Shown here one piece after another: positions 59,932 to 64,000 of a DNA stretch of 64,000 nt. The notes beneath the pieces were generated by a model that saw only the letters and a list, made by a program, of their open reading frames with translations, had not been told where the DNA came from and made no database searches. The stretch is taken from NCBI RefSeq assembly GCF_024296925.1, contig NZ_CP101125.1, forward strand, positions 1,614,501 to 1,678,500, read 5' to 3'. The first letter of the stretch is position 1; each line of letters starts with the position of its first letter. The translations under genes were made by a program, and so were the position numbers. This DNA comes from Pseudomonas nunensis (GTDB taxonomy: Bacteria; Pseudomonadota; Gammaproteobacteria; Pseudomonadales; Pseudomonadaceae).

Positions 59932-59947
59932 TGGCCCAGTCATTGCT
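59932..59947 (+). promoter_or_regulatory. Candidate sigma-54 promoter of the second multicopper oxidase
   Basis: TGGCCCAGTCATTGCT has GG at 59933-59934 and GC at 59945-59946 with ten bases between, and a good TTGCT -12 half. It lies 134 bp before the ATG at 60081, in the 184-bp gap after the kinase gene. Confidence 0.66.
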
Positions 59948-60080
59948 TCAATGGTGATCTGGCGGTTTTCATAACTCGTTGTTTAATCTGGTATAAATCC
60001 TTTGGTTTAAATTGTTTCAAAGTGTGGCGAGGTAATTGCAAAACTTCCATCACCCCTTAACGATTACAAGGCGGCTGGTG

Positions 60081-62885
<2,805 letters not shown>

Positions 62886-62902
62886 ACCGCCGGGGAGCCG
62901 AC

Positions 62903-63928
62903 ATGACACCGCACACGCCGCGCTCCCGCGCCCTGGGCATGCACCTGATTCTGGTCCTGGTCACCTGTCTGCTGGTCAGTCAGGTGCTCCTGGCCCACGA
63001 AGGGGCACTGTCGTCGACCGAGTCGGCGACACCCTGGGGCGGCGACTACTTCCCCAATACCTTGCTGACCGATCAGGACGGTCAGCAGGTGCATTTTTTC
63101 GATGACCTGATCAAAGGCAAAGTGGTGGTGATCAATTTCATCTTCACTTCCTGTAGTGATTCCTGCCCGCTGGAAACCGCGCGCCTGCGCCAGGTGCAGA
63201 AGTTGCTCGGGGACCGGGTCGGCAAGGACGTTTTCTTCTACTCCATCAGCATCGACCCGCTCAGCGACACGCCGGAGGTGCTCAAGGCCTATGCGCAACG
63301 CTTCAAGGTCGGGCCGGGCTGGAAGTTTCTGACCGGCGAGTTTGCCGACGTCACCGACCTGCGCAAAAAACTCGGGCTGTTTATCGAGGGCGTCGACAAC
63401 GGCCGCAGCAAGGACCACAACCTGAGCCTGATCGTGGGCAACCAGGCCAGTGGCCGCTGGATGAAGGCTTCGCCGTTCGAGAACCCGTGGATTCTGGCCG
63501 ATCAATTGGCCAACACCTTGCAGAACTGGAAACAACCGAGCGTCGAGGAAAGTTATGCCAACGCACCGGAAATTCGCCCGCCGAGCAACGGCGAAGAACT
63601 GTTTCGCACCCGCTGCGCCTCGTGCCACAGCCTCGGGCCGCAAGACGGGCAGGGCATCGGCATGCGCAGCATCGGCCCGGACCTGATCGGCGTGACCCGC
63701 CTGCGCGAACCGGCCTGGCTCAACCGCTGGATTCGCGAGCCGGACCGCATGCTCGCCGAGAAAGACCCGGTTGCATTGGAGCTGTACCAGCGTTTCGACA
63801 AGATTTCGATGCCCAATCTACGTATGGACGAGCATTCCGCGCAGGCGATCATCGACTTCTTGCAGGAAGAAACCGACCGCCAGCAACCCCTGGCGACCCC
63901 GGCGCCAGCGGTGACGCAAATGAACTAG
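62903..63928 (+). CDS. SCO1/SenC-cytochrome c fusion protein
   Basis: 341 aa from the ATG at 62903 (GGGGAG six bases upstream); an ATG at 62882 overlapping the oxidase stop is in frame. Signal or anchor (HLILVLVTCLLVSQVLLA) then the SCO fold with TSCSDSCP and the distal His in SKDHNLSLIVGN. A cytochrome c domain (about 235-325) follows with heme motif CASCH and a likely Met ligand in ISMPNLRM. It probably loads copper into, or passes electrons from, the adjacent oxidase. After the stop, the last 72 bp of the window show no gene. Confidence 0.9.
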   Translation: MTPHTPRSRALGMHLILVLVTCLLVSQVLLAHEGALSSTESATPWGGDYFPNTLLTDQDGQQVHFFDDLIKGKVVVINFIFTSCSDSCPLETARLRQVQKLLGDRVGKDVFFYSISIDPLSDTPEVLKAYAQRFKVGPGWKFLTGEFADVTDLRKKLGLFIEGVDNGRSKDHNLSLIVGNQASGRWMKASPFENPWILADQLANTLQNWKQPSVEESYANAPEIRPPSNGEELFRTRCASCHSLGPQDGQGIGMRSIGPDLIGVTRLREPAWLNRWIREPDRMLAEKDPVALELYQRFDKISMPNLRMDEHSAQAIIDFLQEETDRQQPLATPAPAVTQMN

Positions 63929-64000
63929 CGGCTAAATAACATCATTGGCCCGTCGATCACGATCAATGCCACCTACACTCTTCGTGACAACGGCTAAAAA

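Overview
The window looks like a chromosomal segment of a Pseudomonas, most likely of the P. fluorescens group. The base composition is GC-rich, many REP/REPIN-type hairpins of that group lie between genes, and the gene families (LctP permease, YcaC, DUF6124, DUF1842/1843) are typical of the genus. I see no tRNA, rRNA, CRISPR array, insertion sequence or clear prophage.

Left part (1-25 kb), mostly housekeeping or accessory metabolism. It starts with a truncated nitrilase-like gene. A small radical-SAM peptide-modification cluster follows (maturase plus three DUF1842/DUF1843 proteins, 0.8-3.9 kb). Next are a dienelactone-hydrolase-like gene, a three-gene efflux operon (outer-membrane factor, HlyD-like protein, DUF2955 membrane protein), DUF4337, a perfect-period REP array, a giant CheB-CheR-PAS-histidine kinase-receiver hybrid, a lactate permease, a DoxX/ABM/amidohydrolase/YcaC operon, an MscS-cNMP channel, and an alpha/beta hydrolase divergent from a LysR regulator.

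Right part (25-64 kb), read here as one functional island for making, exporting and housing extracellular multicopper oxidases, probably Mn(II) oxidases. It holds a 1934-residue MnxG-like oxidase, followed by a beta-propeller protein, two SCO copper chaperones, a cytochrome c/periplasmic-binding fusion and a parvulin PPIase. Next comes a long operon with a response regulator and type II secretion genes (E, L-, M-, C-like, D, pseudopilins), which runs directly into curli export genes csgE-csgF-csgG. A convergent operon encodes two paralogous large secreted proteins, a CsgB-like nucleator and an oversized CsgA-like curlin. Then come a DUF6124 gene with a structured leader, an NtrB-type histidine kinase, a second multicopper oxidase (934 aa) and an SCO-cytochrome c fusion. 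gspF, gspG, a lytic transglycosylase and a Gly-rich/His-Asp repeat protein flank the left edge of the island.

The units of this island share candidate sigma-54 promoters (GG-N10-GC with TGGC/TTGC-like flanks) in front of both oxidases, the secretion-curli operon, the curlin operon and the lytic transglycosylase. Several also carry a CCCC-N6-GGGG inverted repeat nearby, a candidate activator site. In P. putida GB-1, two multicopper oxidases (MnxG and McoA) and the MnxS/MnxR two-component pathway are known to be needed for Mn(II) oxidation. That the secretion system and curli fibres here belong to the same regulon and serve the oxidases is my inference.
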